Source: Neoarius graeffei (Eukaryota > Chordata > Actinopteri > Siluriformes > Ariidae). Taken from it: a stretch of DNA of 64,000 nt. The stretch lies in the NCBI RefSeq assembly GCF_027579695.1, contig NC_083577.1, positions 29,323,698 through 29,387,697 on the forward strand, given 5' to 3'. The notes beneath the pieces are model-generated. The model saw only the letters and a program-made list of their open reading frames with translations. It was not told the origin of the DNA and ran no database searches. Made by a program: the position numbers and the translations under genes. This document shows, piece after piece, positions 32,351-44,434 of this stretch; the stretch's first letter is position 1, and each line of letters begins with the position of its first letter.

Positions 32351-35300
32351 ATTTCTGCTTTCCAAAAGAGATTTATCTGGTTAAAATCTGTTCAGTATTT
32401 TGGGAGTAACGGCAGGTTACAGTACAACAGAGTAAAGAGACTCTGCTTGCGTGACGTTGGGAAACTGCCGGTGCTTTTTGAGTCACGGGAAAGCGCTCAG
32501 GCTCTCTCTCTCTCTCCCCCCCCCGATCAGTTTCTGACTGGATTACTTGTCAATATCAAATCAGATAACTTTTATAACAGTGTTCTCTCGCTCTCACTGC
32601 TTCTGATGAAGGATTCAGCAAAATTTTCCGTCTCCTAGTTTTGATGTTATGATTCACGGGAGACTCTGAAGTGAGTTTTCGTAGCTTTGCCTACTTATTT
32701 TTTCAAATCAAACTGATTCATGTGAATAAATAACTATTTTAGAATATAACACAAGTAGTTTTCATGAAAAATATTGAGATCTTAGTGGTCGGAACAAGAT
32801 TTTAATAAACCGGAAGTCAGAAACGTGAGTGTCAGTTTCAATTTAGTTAACTGGAATTGTTTATTGGATGTGGCTCTCAGTTTTTTCGAGGTTCGCCTTG
32901 AAAGCTGTGAATATTAATTGAAATCGACATTTATATTCTTTCATAGAAACACTAGTCGGCCCTACTTAGAAATACAAAGGCCTACAGAGCACAAAGAGGG
33001 GATTAGAAATAATCTTTTATTACGTTTTATTGAGTGTACTGATTTAACGTTTTCCCTAATTAGCATAAGACAAATTAAATACTAATTTGCATAATTTGTT
33101 TTTACTAATTTTTGAACCTTTGTATTCAGCATACAACCATCTGTGTGCCTGCTAATTTCCATTTAAATATCTTGGGGAGGGAAAAAAAGTTATTAAAAAG
33201 GTAGACTGCCTTTCAGATTTTTCATGTGTAGGTCATAGAAAGAATTTTCCCGACACCCAATTATTTTTTATTTAGTGGACCGAAAGCTACTGAATTCGAA
33301 TCACAGACTTCCAATTTTATTATTTTTGAACAGAACAATTAATGAATTTCGGGCCACGTGTCCCTAAATTCTCCACAGTTTTTTTCCTGCTTCACCGTGA
33401 CCCAATTCAAGATACTACGTCATGCATGACGTGGTGGGCTTTCCCCATTCACACAAGGCATTGTGGGATACAAATTTGAAACAGGAGAGAAAAATGGAGG
33501 ACACGAGTGTGTGAATGAAACATGAAAGACCGACTACAGTAACGGAAAGAGAGAAGAAAAGACGTGTTATATACGAAGGAAAGGAAACGCAGGACCAAAC
33601 TAATAAATATCGGCGCTCAGCGAGCACCTCGGTGTGATCAGCTGTTTGTTTAGCGACAGAATGATGGAACTGTCAGTGCACGCTCAAAGGTAAACCTGCG
33701 CATGCGCACACACACTTCCTCTGTCTGCTTGGCTGTGCGAAGCGAGCGATTTCATGCACATTATTTGCTCGGGAATCAAGTTAAATTAAATAACTTCCCA
33801 GCCACAGAATGGTCTGTTTTTTTTTAGATATTGCAGAAGTAAACACATCAAAATGACGAAATTTCAGAGGGAACCAAATTTCACCGATTTTATGAAATCA
33901 AAAGGCTGTACAGTATAGCTTAAAAACAACAACAACATTTGATCTCATTGGTTAATGAGGCCCATTTTGGACCGTGTGATCCTCAGACAGAATATTACGG
34001 CAGTTTTCTAAACGTTAAGCCGTTTCTTCAATCTTTGATTTGTAATATCTCAAGAACAGATAAACAGATTTTAATTCTGTAAAAACTATGTTGTGTTCAA
34101 TTCTGAATCGACTCTTTCAAGCAATTTGGGTTGAATTTGAATTTTCCCCTGATATGCCTACTAACAACCATACCATGGTTAAAGTCACTGCGATTCCCCC
34201 AATCTGATGTTTGATGAACGTTAACTGAAGCTCTTGACTCGTCTCTGATTGTGTTGTCTACCTACTCCAAAAGACAAGCAAGAGCTCATTAGCTCTCAAC
34301 CATCAATTAATCAAAACATGAGTACATTAGTACACTTACTTCAGCTCTAACTGTTCCCTGAAGCTGAAAAGAATCAATTATTCAACATCTTAAAACGTCA
34401 GCGGAGATATATTGGCAAACTTGGAAATCAGATGGAACGTTGAATTTAGCGAGCACAGCCCTTTTGTCCACGTTTCCTCGATGAGATTGGTTGTATAATC
34501 GCTCCCCCACACCATGCGCTGCTTATATAATGGTGAAAGTTTGCTTCGCACAATGCCCCTGAGGTGTACCGCTGCAAAATCCATAGCGTCGCTAACCAGA
34601 GGGAGCATGCACCACCCACGCAGTCCTATCTGGCTCCATTCAGGAATCATTTAATCCTGACACTAATCTGTGTGTCTGCCTTTCACAGAGAGCATTAGGC
34701 AGGAGGCAAGCCGTTTAAGAGTCAAAACCACCAACATGGGCCTTGTGTAGATTCACCACCACCAAATTAGGTCTAAAATTACGCACTTTGTTGCTGTGCA
34801 GAAAGCACCATCCCATAATAAATAAATAAATAAATAAAACAAACTATGCCTGATGCTTTCTTCCCCCCACACAGGTCACAAGCTCTGTTGCCTAAAGCCG
34901 AGGCATTCTTCCAAGTTAGGACGTCCACAACTTTGCTTAAAAATCGAGTACTTTTTGAAAGCTTGGCAGTTTCAGGACCTTGTGCAATCTTATTTCATGT
35001 GGGAGTCATGCTTTTCAAGCACTCGACTACATTTAGCTCTAAACAACTTTACTGAAAAAGTTAGCCTGGTATTAGTGGAGGTCAAAGATGACCCAATACT
35101 TGCCTCATTTAGGTTGCTCGGGTGAAAAAGCCAGGCTGGTGTTAGGATCATAATGAGCCAATGTGTCACTTTGCAATGGAGGTGGACCGATACGCCTACA
35201 TTGCTAGGAAAATGTCCGAAAGGGCTGTGATCGATCGGAAAAATTCATGGAATTGTCTATTCAGGGAATTACCAAGTTACATTAGTGGATAAATTGGGAC

Positions 35301-35785
35301 AGTCTGTCTGAGAAATCAAGCAGGGTTTACACTAATGCTAAAAAATCCAAACAGGAATGGTTTAATAAATGTCGAAAGTGTGTGGCACTAAACACTGTCG
35401 CAAAAACGCATTATCAGACAGCAGCCTTGGCTTTCTCCTTCTCTCAGTTATTGGCATCATTATTTTTTCAGCCACTTTGACCTAAAGCCCAAAGTAAGGA
35501 AGCAGTCGTAGCTTGTGTCAATCGAATGTGCCATCTCTGACCTAATATCCACCTGTAACTCTGACCACAGAATGAGGAGTTGGAAAGATTTGTCCGAGTT
35601 AAAGCCGCAAGGCTGACAGTTACCACAGTGCTCAATCACTACAGAGCGACAAGCGCTAGCAAGCATGTAATCTGCCGTTATCCGGCCCGCATCTGTCTTC
35701 CTTCCTGAACTTATTTCAGCAGAACTGAGCCAGATTTGATTTATGACAAGCCTGTCTGGCTTTCGGGGGGGTGGAGGGGGTGGGC

Positions 35786-35847
<62 letters not shown>

Positions 35848-36870
35848 GGGGGAGAAGATGAGGGAAAAAGCGGAGCAGTCTGAAGAGCCATCCCTTCCGA
35901 AAGTGGAGCAAAACTTTGGCACTTATTTGCAAACCCATATATTTCACAAAAAGTTATTGTAGTAACTTGTTTGGCTTGGAAGCAGCACTAAAGAGGAGCA
36001 GGCGGCTTTCAAACTAGAACAAAGCAAAAAGAAAAAAGTTCCAACCCTTTTCTTGTTATTTTATATTGCTGCATTCTTGATTCCTCAATATTGCACTCCA
36101 CATTGCTTGCGTGTTTGATTTTTGGACAGCAATCGGCACACATGAAGGGAATTGAAAATAACAAGGCCTCTTGTGAAAAATCTGTCCATCGTCTCAGAGC
36201 CACTGGTGGGCGTGTGTATGCGATGCCACCCACACCGTTCCATTCTCTGTTAGCAACTTCTCGCAAGTGTGTGCACGCCAGTATAAAATCGGAAGGAGAC
36301 ATGGAAGGAAAAAAAAAAGTCAAAAGGTTGGAAACCAAGGAGGGGTGGAGAGAGAAGTGCTGAGTGTTGCTATGGCAACAGGAGCGGGTGAGTGATAAGC
36401 GGCGCTCGGAGTGTTAAAGCGTTTCGCAGCCATATCTCTGTTTAGGGAAACGCTACGGGACCAGCCAGCAGCCACCGATTCAAGCTGTGAACCGCTCTCC
36501 CACGGCACTGATCTCATTGTGCCAAGCCAATGATATCTCAAGCTGTCCCGCGTTCACAATTGTAGCAGAAGAAAATGAGAAGGCGAGAGAGAGAGAAAAA
36601 GAGGGGCGTAATCTCTCAAAAGAAGTGGTGCTGAAAAAGAAAGTTTCAGGAGGTGTCCGATTCAGGTGCTGAGCGTCTTTTTGTTATAATGCGTGAGCTG
36701 AGTCGGATGTCGAAAGGAGTCATTATTCTTGACATTTGGAGAATTATTTATTATTTTAAAATCAGCTTCGGGAGCAAAAAGCAGTCAAAACCACCAACTA
36801 CTCAATGATCTGCCATTTACCCAGTCTGTACGACACGTCTCGAGTAATTTTCCTATACTGTGCACCTACA
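32351..36870. other. Long intergenic stretch without recognised gene
   Basis: No exon could be supported. Structures seen are a 16-bp palindrome ACGTCATGCATGACGT (33417-33432), a (TAAA)n run at 34820-34838 and the GT microsatellite at 35789-35846. The segment 33430-33620 contains an ERRKDVLYTKERKRRTKLIN-like reading, reminiscent of transposon leader peptides, but not conclusive. Part of the region could be conserved noncoding sequence. Confidence 0.4.
35789..35846. repeat. (GT)n microsatellite
   Basis: There are 29 uninterrupted GT units. Confidence 0.98.
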
Positions 36871-36871
36871 T

Positions 36872-38153
36872 ACACTCACCGAACACTTTAACAGGAACTT
36901 CTTGTTGATTCTAAGGTTCCTGTTCTTGGCTGCAGGAGTGGAACCCAATGTGTTCTTCTGCTGTTGCATGCTGAGATGCTTTTCTGCTCACCACGGTTGT
37001 AAAGAGTGATGAGTTACTGTATCCTTCCTGGCAAAAAAGGTCAAACCAATCTGTCCATTTCCCTCTGACATCTCTCAACAACAACACATTTGTTTCCACC
37101 CACAGAACTGTCCCTCACTCAACTCCTCGTTGACGTGTAAAGACTGCATCTGTTCGAAAGACCAAACAAACAATATCTTATCGACATTCGGCTCCCTGAA
37201 CAGCACCGGCCTTGATCAAGGCCGTTGCTGGGGAAACATTTCCCCCAGAAGGTCACTGCTGGGAGACATTCTCGCATTCTTCGCATTCCTTCTCCAATTT
37301 TCCGCGGTCGCCGTTTTTCACCCCCAGTGTGACAAGTGGGTGCGTGACCAGCGCCGCTTGCATGGCTGCAGGAGCGGATGGCTGCTTGCTTGCTTGCGCT
37401 GGGTTACCTCTACCTCCTCCCCTCCCCTCCTACCCCCTTCCCCCCACCCCTGATTGCCCCCTCCTTCCCACCCCCCCTCAAGTCCCATGTTTTAAGTGTA
37501 CTTGTGTTAGTGTGTGCTTGTGCGGAGGTTTTTAAACGCTCCCACACTGTACTCCTGATAGGAGCATAGTGGGGGGGGGGGGGGGGGGGGGGGGGTTCTT
37601 TTTTTCCCTCATCTTTCCTCATGTTACTACTGTTTCTTTTTCTATTATCCCTGTCTTTCCCTCATCTTTCCTCATGTTACTACTGTTTCTTTTTCTATTA
37701 TCCCTGTCTTCCTGTCCTCTTCCCCCTCTGTAAGGACAGGTTGATGGTCAATTTCACTGGTAACCGTGACAATAAAGGGTTCATTCATTCATTCATTTCC
37801 ACCCACAGAACTGTCCCTCACTCAACTCAATGTTTTTTGTTTTCCGCACCATTCCGTACGTATAAACTCTCGAGACTGTTGAGTGTGAAAACCTCAGGAG
37901 ATCAGCACTTTCTGAAATACTCAAACCAGTCCATCTGGCTCAAACCAACACCCACAGTGAAAAAGTCACACTTTGAGATTACAATTTTTCCCATTCTGAT
38001 GTTTGAACACTGAACATTAATTTAACTGAAGCTCCTGATTTGTTTCTGCAGGATTTGATGCACTGTGCTGCTGTAAAGGGATCGGCGGATTAGAGAACCG
38101 TATCAAACAGACAGCACGTGGATGTATGGGTGTTCCTTATAAAGTGGCTGGTG
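36872..38153 (+). mobile_element. TIR-element family E, copy with both ends and a LINE insertion
   Basis: The left end ACTCACCGAACACTTTAACA and the right end, read inward, TCTCACCAGCCACTTTATAA are inverted. Between 37126 and 37795 a foreign segment is inserted; removing it and one copy of the 33-bp flanking duplication restores the body seen at 2325-2890. Confidence 0.85.
37126..37795 (+). mobile_element. 5'-truncated retrotransposon with (CATT)n tail
   Basis: The 3' end is GACAATAAAGGGTTCATTCA followed by more CATT units, as in LINE 3' termini. It is flanked by a 33-bp direct repeat (TTTCCACCCACAGAACTGTC..., 37093-37125 and 37796-37828). The interior includes a G-run of about 25 bases (37571-37595) and a 53-bp tandem duplication (units starting 37606 and 37659). 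No reverse transcriptase is preserved. Confidence 0.8.
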
Positions 38154-38579
38154 AGAGAGGAAAAAACGGTGTTTTAAAAAAATTTGAGATGTAAATATCC
38201 CAGAAACTACATAGTCTAGGCAAATGAAACTGAACAGGCTTAATGTAGAGCAATACAAGAATTATTCCTTAAAATTTGAACGAGAAATTAAAAAAAAAAA
38301 AAAAAAAGGTATGTGGATTCCATGAACAATTTCACAAATTTTCAATATTTGCGCTGCCGGAGACACGACACTAACACACACAACACCTTTTCTTTTCCAG
38401 TGAATGGCATTTTTATACCTAAAAAGATAAAAACAAAAAACATTGAACATTAAATTTTGACCCATTTCCACACATGCTGTTAAAATTTGAGGTCAATTGA
38501 ACAAGAACCGGCAAAGTTATTTGACTGTGAAATTATATCAATTTTTTTTTTAAACACCTTGTGTGTGTATATATGATTG

Positions 38580-39245
38580 ACAGTACCAGTCAAAAGTTTG
38601 TACACCCCTACTCATTCATAGGTTTTTCTGCATTTTCTAGTGCTAAACGGGCTAGGTCCAGTCAGTCAATCTAGTCACTGACTAGGGGAAGCCATGGCCT
38701 AAAGGTTAGAGAAGCAGCTTTGGGACCAAAAGGTCGCCGGTTCGATTCCCTAGACCAGCAGGAATGGCTGAAGTGCCCTTGAGTAAGGCACCTAACCCCC
38801 AATTTCTCCCCGGTATGTTGTATGTGGCTCTGGATAAGAGCATCTCTGAAATTAATGTAATGTTTCTACATTTTAGAACAATACTGAAGACATCAGAACT
38901 GAAATAACTTACGGAACATGTATGGAATTATGTGGTTTAAAAAAAAAAAAAAAAAAACACCTTGATATTCTTCGAAGTAGCCAGCGTTTACTTCGATGAC
39001 GTGTTGCACACGATTGGCATCATCTTAACCAGCTTCATGAGGTAGTCACCTGGAACGCTCTTCAATTAACAGGTGCCTCGTCAAAAGTTAATTAGTGCAA
39101 TTTCTTTCCTTATTAGTGCGTCTGAGATCAAACAGTAAATAATGAAAATACAGCAAATAGCCCTGTTCCACAACTGTAGTAATCCATATTGTGTCAAGAA
39201 CTGCTCAACTAGGTAAAGAGAAACGACAGCCATCATTACCTTTTA
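38580..39245 (+). mobile_element. Tc1/mariner-like family F, 5' part, with SINE insertion
   Basis: The terminus CAGTACCAGTCAAAAGTTTG, then ACCAGCTTCATGAGGTAGTC and AGAGAAACGACAGCCATCAT, are characteristic of a Tc1-like family common in fish. The sequence is lost after about 39245, so the transposase is absent. A SINE-V copy (38685-38870) is inserted. Confidence 0.75.
38685..38870 (+). mobile_element. SINE-V, copy 2 (nearly complete)
   Basis: The head is ATGGCCTAAAGGTTAGAGAA and the B box GGTTCGATTCCC. The body is CCCTTGAGTAAGGCACCTAA, and the 3' end CTGGATAAGAGCATCTCTGA then TTAATGTAATG. The 3' end is of the LINE-2-like type, which suggests mobilisation by an L2 partner such as that at 5990-7060. 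Confidence 0.85.
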
Positions 39246-39928
39246 CACACGCACACTATATATGATTATTTTAAATTAATTGAGGCCATGCACAAGTTGA
39301 TTTGGGACATGAAAATAGTTTATTTCATTCTGGAGGACAGTGTTAAACTAAGTGTTATACATTTAACACTGACATGTACATGTTGATTTGACATTCACCA
39401 CTTTCTCTAATTTCACTCATTCATAAAACAGACTTGGTGCAAGATTAGTTAATAAAATGTGCTGTGCGATTTGACAATTCCTAGCAAATACGGCGATGCA
39501 GCCTTCGGAAATTTGTAAGGCTGCTTGATGCAATCGATAATTGCTCATTCAACTTATTCTAACAGTTAACTGATGCTTGACTTTACTGGTCGGGAACACA
39601 AATCGCAGCATGTTACTGGTCCAATAAAACAGCACATACAGAGAGAGAGAGAGGAACGCCGAGGATCATTGTGAAAAAAATAGTGAATCGATCGATGCAT
39701 GTTAATTCGCAGTCTGCTGAGGCGTCATGTGTTGAATCATTTTAAAAGAACCTTTAGTTCTTCTCTTAGTTACTCCTTAACATCCACGTTGTCCCTGTGA
39801 ACGCTGATATACAGAAATGTATAAGTTCTTATTCATTCACATCCGCAAACCCGATCTCCACTTTGGCTTTTCTGTACAATGCCTTACCTTTCTTACTTCA
39901 GTCTGCACATGACATACAGCAGACGCCT

Positions 39929-39934
39929 TTTATT
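39929..39934 (-). promoter_or_regulatory. rab3gap1: Candidate polyadenylation signal of rab3gap1
   Basis: TTTATT on the plus strand is AATAAA on the coding strand, about 390 nt after the stop codon, followed by a T/G-rich segment. It is the nearest perfect hexamer that I saw; transcript data would be needed. Confidence 0.3.
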
Positions 39935-40323
39935 ATTATTATTATTTTTTTTAACAAAGAAATATTTGCCCCACATGACTGCCTCGATATCTTTTCCTTT
40001 AGCATAATTTAAGAAAGTGAATGCTGCAAATATATAGGGAAGCTGACAGGCTGATATTACTGAGGTGTGCGAGAACCCATCTGAACAGGTTTTTAACATC
40101 GATCAGAGATGATCATGGCATTCACTTGTGCGGTTACCCAAAGGAAGTGATCTAGAAACAAGCCGCCCCACCAATAAAGATCCCATGGCTTTAATTCTAC
40201 GACGGCCTTGTTTCTTCATTAGTTCAAGACAACTTTGTCAAAAAAAAAAAAAAACAGACTGGTGGAGTATGCCAGCAACGTTGGCGTCCTTAACTTTCAC
40301 CTGGGCTCCTCGAGCGGCTCTCC

Positions 40324-40566
40324 TCAGAAGAACGAGGTGTCGGATGAGAACGCTCCAGCGAGTCGGAAATCTTCCTTCATGAGGACACAGAAGAGGCGTT
40401 GGGGCAGGGCTTTGGAATACGGTGCCGGGCGCGGCACGCACGTACGCAGCAGGATCTCCCGTCCAGCCGGGGGTGGGAAATCTGGAACTCCGCCTCCTGC
40501 TGGCTTGCGCTCATCAGGCCCACCCACTCGGCCTGCTTCTTCCTCTAACGGCGCCAGCAAGGCAGC
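40324..40566 (-). CDS. rab3gap1: rab3gap1 terminal coding exon
   Basis: Rab3 GTPase-activating protein catalytic subunit. With RAB3GAP2 it stimulates GTP hydrolysis by Rab3 in regulated exocytosis, and the complex also acts as exchange factor for Rab18. This exon encodes the last 80 residues. The hallmark C-terminus is clear: VPDFPPPAGREI, VPRPAPYSKALPQRLF and KEDFRLAGAFSSDTSFF, then the stop. The acceptor TGCAG|GCT at 40567 joins in phase 0 to the exon ending at 53796. The N-terminal part (LLAPLEEEAGRVGGPDERK) is more variable, as expected. A divergent overlapping frame on the plus strand is only a shadow. Very confident from the conserved tail. Confidence 0.96.
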   Translation of the reverse strand, partial: AALLAPLEEEAGRVGGPDERKPAGGGVPDFPPPAGREILLRTCVPRPAPYSKALPQRLFCVLMKEDFRLAGAFSSDTSFF

Positions 40567-41516
40567 CTGCATGGATCGAGAAACGTTACTCGAGTTATGC
40601 AACAGCACTGCAGAGCTCAAGGTTTTTGAATTGTTGTGATTGGTTTGAAATGAAACACAACCTCGACCTGACACGGTTCCAGGATAAACTTTAATTAGTT
40701 GAACACGGTTGAAATCTAACATCAGTGTCAAAGTGATATCACTTGCAAAAAAAAAAAAAAAATCTTGCATTGCCCTAAGAGTTTTTAGAACTGGGGAAAT
40801 TCACATTAGTTTATTTCTTCTTTTTTTTCCAGTTGAGGAACAAATCTCACTAATTAGCAGGCTGATTGCAAATTAGCAAGTGTCTTATCACATCCACAAG
40901 ATGTCACAAAGATAATGAAGGAGAGGGAGCTGGGAAGGAAACACTGAAAAGGCAACGTCTAAAGGCTGCTGAGAGAAAGGCGGCCATCTATTTCTTGTGA
41001 AAAGGCCAAGCGTGCACAACTGCGACACAGGAAGTGTGAGGAAAAAAAAAAAAAAAAGACCAGGAGTCAAATGACAAACAGCACTTTTGTTCTAAGAGTC
41101 AGGACTAAAGGAGACGGGGGGGGGAAAGCAAATGAGCCCTTTGCCAAGACTGACCTCAACGTTCAAGAGAAATCCCTTGTTATTAGACAGCACCGGTGAG
41201 GAGATGAATAAGACGGATGGGCAAAGAAATAACTGATTAGTGCGAGACAGGGCTTAGAAAAGGAAAACGGTTCAAACACCAACTGTGAACACGCAGCACT
41301 TTGCTCTGACTCACCGAGCAACGATTACGGACATCCTCCACCTCTGCAGCTCGTTCATTAGAGCACTGATAACTAATTATCTGTATAACTTCAATAAATC
41401 AGTGTCGCGCTTTCTTTCTTTCTTTTCCTCAGTTGGCAAAGAGAGAGAAAGTAAGTTGGTGGGCCAAAACAGACAACTGAAAACCAACAAGGAGGAAACA
41501 GGAAGAGGCAGATAAG

Positions 41517-41518
<2 letters not shown>

Positions 41519-41569
<51 letters not shown>
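41519..41569. repeat. (GA)n microsatellite
   Basis: A run of about 25 GA units, followed to 41680 by interrupted GA/CAGA repeats. Confidence 0.97.
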
Positions 41570-41572
<3 letters not shown>

Positions 41573-42025
41573 AGACAGACAGCACAAGAGAGACAGAAAG
41601 AGAGGGAGGGAGAGAGACCGAGATAGACAGACAGACAGAGACCAAGAGCATGCAGGAGAGACAGAGAGAGAGAGAGGGTTATTGCTTATGGTTACCTCAT
41701 CACTGGAATCAGCCAGCTTGGCAAGGGTGAGAGGCAAGCCGTGTTAGGAGAGAGAAATAAATCAAGAAACAAACAAATAAGCAAACAAAATCATGTACAA
41801 ATAAATAAAATAAAAAAATAAAAAGGTCCTCACACTTTTCACTTTCTCAGTTACACAATAGTCAAAATATTTTATGATATATTAAAAAAAAAATTCATAA
41901 GAAATCAATGAAACGGCGTGTAGCGAGATTTCAGAAATTTCTCACACATGCCATGCTCTTTAGTGGCAGCTACAGCAAGCACGGGTATCCAACTTCTGCA
42001 TACAAGTACGATGCAGATGCATGCA

Positions 42026-42047
42026 CACACACACACACACACACACC
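42026..42047. repeat. (CA)n microsatellite
   Basis: About 11 uninterrupted CA units. Confidence 0.95.
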
Positions 42048-44434
42048 ATGCCTCTCCACGTCGTGTCAATCCGTCGGCTTGTCCCTCTGGCGCAGTGGTC
42101 AATTTTTAATGAATGCGTTTTAAGGCATGCGACACTTCTCCACCTCTTCCCATTTGTTCCCCTCTTCCCTTTGCACTCCTTCCTCTTTATCTCGCTTTCT
42201 TTTCCAAGAAAGCTCACCTCATTTGAATCCCCTGATTTCACATGATTTACATGAGGATGCTTGGGATAATTATTGCCTTTCTATTTCCAGCTTGGCAACA
42301 CACAGGGTATAATTTAGCACTCACACATACATCTTCCAGACGGGGAGGAGGAGGGAAAAGAGGAAGAAGAAAAAAAAAAAAGAGTGAAAGATAGAGAGAG
42401 AGAGAAACAAAGACTGATTTTGAGAGAGAGAGAGTTTGAGCAAACAAACTCAATTTCGGAGAGTTCTTAGTTAAAGGAAAAGCCAGCCGTGTCTTTATTG
42501 GCATTTCTCAAAACGCACCCGTGCAAAATAATATCCTTGACATTTTAAAGCTGCTGGAATGTTCTTAGCCTGTTTACCGAGAAGAATTTCTCAAACTTGC
42601 AGAAGAAACAAACACTCTTGTATCTGGTATCATTTCAAGCCAAAAAAGCGTCACGGCCTTGCCAAACAGCCACGCTTTCGTCTTCCCCCCGACACGGAAC
42701 ATTTTGTTACAGCAGCTCGTCCTCCTTCTCAATGGAGCGAAGTTCATTTCAAAGTTCATTTTGCCCAAATTCAGCAGTTTAATTCCTTTCCTTTTCCTGC
42801 ACCATCGCATCTTCCATAAACTCCTCTAATCTGATAAACGGTTAACTCGCCGGTATGACCGCTCGAGGTGGATTAGTGACACGGCATGCTTATTAACCAT
42901 CTTCCTACAGCATTGTGCGTTACATGATCTGGGTTATTTTGTATCTCTTGGGCTTCTTTTCTATTAAAGTTTCACAATCCGGTGTTGCTACTCGTATAAA
43001 GCGATTATTTACACACCTGGGTAAATAATAAATCTGGTCAGTGGATTGGATTGGAACTTCCTGAAATTCCTTAGAAAAAAGTTTATCGTTAAATGTTGCA
43101 CATAATCAACGTGCCGTCCGTTTATAAGGTTAAAAGCCGTTACTTTGCAAATCATTACGTTAATCAAATGTTAATTTGTTCAGCCAATTTTAACCCAGTG
43201 TAAACCCCTCTCTCTTTCACACGCACATTTGCACTTGTGGTGGGGATTTTTGCATAATTGATAAGGGACTGCAGGTCTCTGACTAAGACAAATCGCAGTG
43301 TATTAACACTCTGGCTTCTGAGTCTCACGACCTCTGCAAGAGCGAACCTTTGCAGCAAGAATCAAACGTTTCTCCACCGATACCTTTCAATGCACTTCAT
43401 CTCTTGGAGTTGTAGAAATCCTCTGTATATGAACTGCTCTCGGGGCGGTACAGACGAAACAGCTTGGATGTGTCATTATCTAAACAATACATCACATCAC
43501 TGAAGCATGAACGTCCAGGACTAAAGCCGTGATCATGATTAACATTTTCATCTCAAGACTGATCTCCAGCTTGTTTTTCAGACACGAAACCTGAGAACCC
43601 AGAGGAAACCTGTACAGACGCGATGTGAAACCTCACACAGAATGACACCCAGAGCTGAGGACTGAACCCCAGACGATCACGGATTTATAATTTACCTGGA
43701 GTATCATCATTTAAAATTAAATATATGTAATGGAACACACACCTCGTCTTGTCTTAAAACCACAATTCTGATCATAATAACTCAAATATCTATAGAGTGG
43801 CGGCTACAATTAAATCGACACCTTAATGATCTTTTGGCCGTTGCAAAAGTAGAAAAGACTTTCAATACGTAAATTGTGCATGAATAATTACTCAAACTTC
43901 CACTGGAGGGAAAAAAAAAAAAAAGAAGTTGATTCCCGATTACTTAGCGCATCAGATCACATGACACCGTTCCACAATTATCGACACCTTTGTCCGCAGT
44001 TATCGACATCGTTCTACAATTATCGACATCCAGATGATTTTTTAAAAATAAATAAAAATCGGTATGTGGTATTAAGTTAACAAAACAGTTATTTAAAATT
44101 TGTTTTACACACACATTTATATAAAATATATTTTGTACGAAATCAAATGTCGGTGCATACGTAAAGGAGGAAGTAATTCTAATGGTTTGTAAACGAAGGA
44201 ACTATAAGTTTAACCTGTGTCAGAAAATCTCTGTTCCACACTAAGTATTTTCGTAGATCACATTTTGTCAATCATTCGTTGTTGTTTAAATTAATTTCTA
44301 GTTTTGTCGTTTACCAATAAAATGTCAACAGGCGATTGACATTGTAACCACATGAAAATCCAGGTCAAAGGTCGCATGTCATTCCTTGAACCAAAATATA
44401 AAATGTCTACGGATACTGTAATATGTGGTAGATA

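Noticed and set aside
35716..35962. Frames made of His-Thr or Cys-Val repeats
   Set aside because: They are translations of the GT/CA microsatellite.
40235..40639. 134-residue frame on the plus strand
   Set aside because: It is antisense to the rab3gap1 terminal exon; the minus-strand reading is a clear protein match.
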